A stretch of DNA of 15,144 bases, from contig WTXD01000243.1 in the NCBI GenBank assembly GCA_022496205.1, positions 1 through 15,144 on the forward strand, in the 5' to 3' direction. The position numbers were made by a program, and so were the translations under genes. This stretch comes from Gloeopeniophorella convolvens. Lineage: Eukaryota; Basidiomycota; Agaricomycetes; Russulales. The notes below the pieces were generated by a model. That model had not been told where the DNA came from and did no database searches. It saw nothing but the letters and a program-made list of their open reading frames with translations. Shown piece by piece: positions 13,808 through 15,144 of this stretch (the first letter of the stretch is position 1; the number at the start of each line of letters is the position of its first letter).

Positions 13808-15144
13808 ATGCCAACTTCGTCAGGCAACCCCTCGCCCCCTCAGGGCAACACCCCAGTCCAGGGAACACTCCTCTTCCGCCAGCGCAAGGCGCAACTGGCA
13901 CCACATCCATTTCCCAAAATGTTGCCACCACTCACCAGACCAACTTCTCCTTCGTCATGCCCTCTTTCCTGCGCATTCCAGAGCTGGAAGAGACAAACTG
14001 GGCGGCATGGAACCAAAATTCCTATCTGCCCTTGGCATGAACGACTGCGCCATCCTCCTTGTTCACACCTCTCCCCCTCCCGGAACTGATGCCTTCGACT
14101 GGGAACTCATGACCGCCGGGTTACTGCATTCATGATGGGGTGCATCACCCCGGAAGTGTACTCGCAAGTCCCGGATGTCGAGTTTCCCTCGGTCAAGGAG
14201 AAATATGACCAGTTGCGCGTCCTCTACGGCGGCAACACAGTCATGAGAGGCTGGAACTTGTGGCGCGAGTTTAATGCGTGGCGCATTGACGACTCCCAAC
14301 CCCTCAGTCCGCAGATCAGGCATCTGAAGGAGTTGCGCAAGCAACTTGCGGAAGTTGGCCTTGGCAAGTCGGAACTCGAGGTTTGCCTCACCCTTGTCGA
14401 CGCTCTTGGTGGTACCAAGTACCAGGGGACTCAAGACGTCCTCTTGGCAACTCATGACCCCAAGACTTTCGTGCTCAAAGATATTGAGCCCCTGATCCAA
14501 AACGCTGAAGAGATCAGGGAAGGTCCTGCTGGTGGTGCACTCAATGCCACCAGGAAGCTTTCTTCCGGCAAGAGAGCGGAACCCTTTGACGGGGAATGCT
14601 TCTACTGTCACAAGAAAGGCCACAAAGCCGACACTTGCCGCAAGAAAAAGGAGGACCTGAAGAAGAAGCGTCGCGAGAAGAAGGAGGCAGACAAGGGACA
14701 GAGTTCTGGAACTTCCGGAACTGCTGGGAACTCGGGGGGAACTGGAGGGAACTCCAACAAAGCGACCAACGTACTTGCCGCTGTAGATACTTCTGCACAT
14801 ATCTCAGATGTGGAATCAGAAGTTGGAGTTTCCCTTTACTTGTTGGTTTCCTCCCGCTGGATGATGGACTCTGGTGCCACACACCATATTACGCCACACC
14901 ATTCTGACTTCAAAGATTATACCCTATCAGCAGGCAGCATTAGCCTAGGGGATAAGTCGTCGGTTCACCAAGTTGGCTATGGCACCGTTGTCTTGCGGAC
15001 TCCGGAAGAAAAGATCACGTTGTTGCATGTACCGCATGTTCCGGGTGTTTCAGGTCGCTTCCTGTCGACCAGAGCACTCACGCAACTCGGCGCAACTGTA
15101 TCTTTTGGAGACCGTGGCTTTCAAATCGCTGTTAAGCAGCGTTG
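13808..15144 (+). pseudogene. Copia gag-protease region, frameshifted at the N-terminus, partial at the right edge
   Basis: Gag coats the retrotransposon RNA and the protease processes the polyprotein. The likely start is ATG 13808 (MPTSSGNPSPPQGNTP). The gag reading then moves to a second frame (TNFSFVMPSFLRIPELEETN, TNWAAW, around 13951-14015) and a third (KFLSALGMNDCAILLV, around 14018-14110). From 14111 it is open in the first frame to the edge (VTAFMMGCITPEVYSQVPDV onward). Features seen: zinc knuckle CX2CX4HX4C at 14597-14638 (C-FY-C-HKKG-H-KADT-C), a Lys/Arg/Glu-rich and Gly/Ser/Asn-rich spacer, protease WMMDSGATHHIT with the catalytic Asp at 14867-14869, and a conserved flank (VPHVPGVSGRFLS). 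Three net one-base losses destroy the gag N-terminal part; the protease part is intact as far as it goes. The minus-strand open frame over this region is a shadow. Confidence 0.88.

Larger units (their letters stand above)
12386..15144 (+). mobile_element. Ty1/copia-type LTR retrotransposon (5' part, continues past the right edge)
   Basis: Order on plus: LTR (12386-12911), primer-binding site directly after it, ~0.9 kb leader, gag with zinc knuckle, then aspartic protease with a DSGA active site; integrase and reverse transcriptase would lie to the right. The gag style (TNWAAW, zinc knuckle, WMMDSGATHHIT) marks it as copia-type rather than gypsy-type. It lies inside the zinc-finger ORF, with candidate duplication CTACA at 12381-12385; the partner is outside the window. 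At least three frameshifts in gag make this copy defective. Confidence 0.88.

Noticed and set aside
14063..14800. 245-residue minus-strand open frame with hydrophobic stretches
   Set aside because: It is antisense to the well-supported copia gag with its zinc knuckle; no independent support.
1..15144. CRISPR arrays, prophage or bacterial operon structure
   Set aside because: No regularly spaced repeats; introns, LTR elements and eukaryotic gene families show this is fungal nuclear DNA.

Overview
The window looks like nuclear DNA of a filamentous basidiomycete, probably an agaricomycete. Genes are cut by 48-63 bp introns, housekeeping genes sit head to head on short shared promoters, and the protein families seen (DUF6589, RecQ-like helicase with a long C-terminal tail, copia elements) are typical of those genomes. 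No species is assigned.

Left part (1-4651). Two housekeeping genes diverge from a 218 bp promoter. RRN3 (RNA polymerase I initiation factor) is on the minus strand and runs off the left edge. A complex I subunit of the NDUFB9/B22 LYR family is on the plus strand, with five exons including a 16-nt microexon and an apparent GC-AG intron. They are followed by a decayed MaoC-like (R)-enoyl hydratase pseudogene in at least three frames, then about 430 bp with no recognisable gene.

Central part (4652-10825): the main finding. A 6,156 bp unit (4661-10816) is bounded by terminal inverted repeats starting TAGTCTCG and by a perfect 9-bp target-site duplication (ATAATTTCC). It carries exactly two genes, convergent, with stop codons 16 bp apart: a DUF6589 protein (plus) and a RecQ-family DNA helicase with a zinc motif and a long coiled-coil tail (minus). 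Both ends share a 50-bp block (45/50 identical) and carry a hairpin. The hairpin arms differ between the two ends but pair within each end. I interpret the unit as a two-gene DNA transposon in which DUF6589 is the probable transposase and RecQ an accessory helicase. This copy is dead: three in-frame TGA codons, each one C-to-T step from CGA, interrupt the genes, and two arginines of helicase motif VI are lost, also by CpG-type changes.

Right part (10826-15144): nested repeats. A 485 bp solo LTR (minus orientation, TCTCA duplication) sits 16 bp from the transposon's target duplication. A zinc-finger ORF follows, perhaps the N-terminal ORF of another mobile element. It is broken by a nonsense codon and cut off by a Ty1/copia element of the same LTR family in plus orientation (LTR 12386-12911). 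Next come a primer-binding site matching the anticodon part of initiator tRNA-Met, an ~0.9 kb leader, and a frameshifted gag-protease region that continues past the right edge.

All exon boundaries come from reading splice sites and family conservation by eye; no search or alignment program was run.
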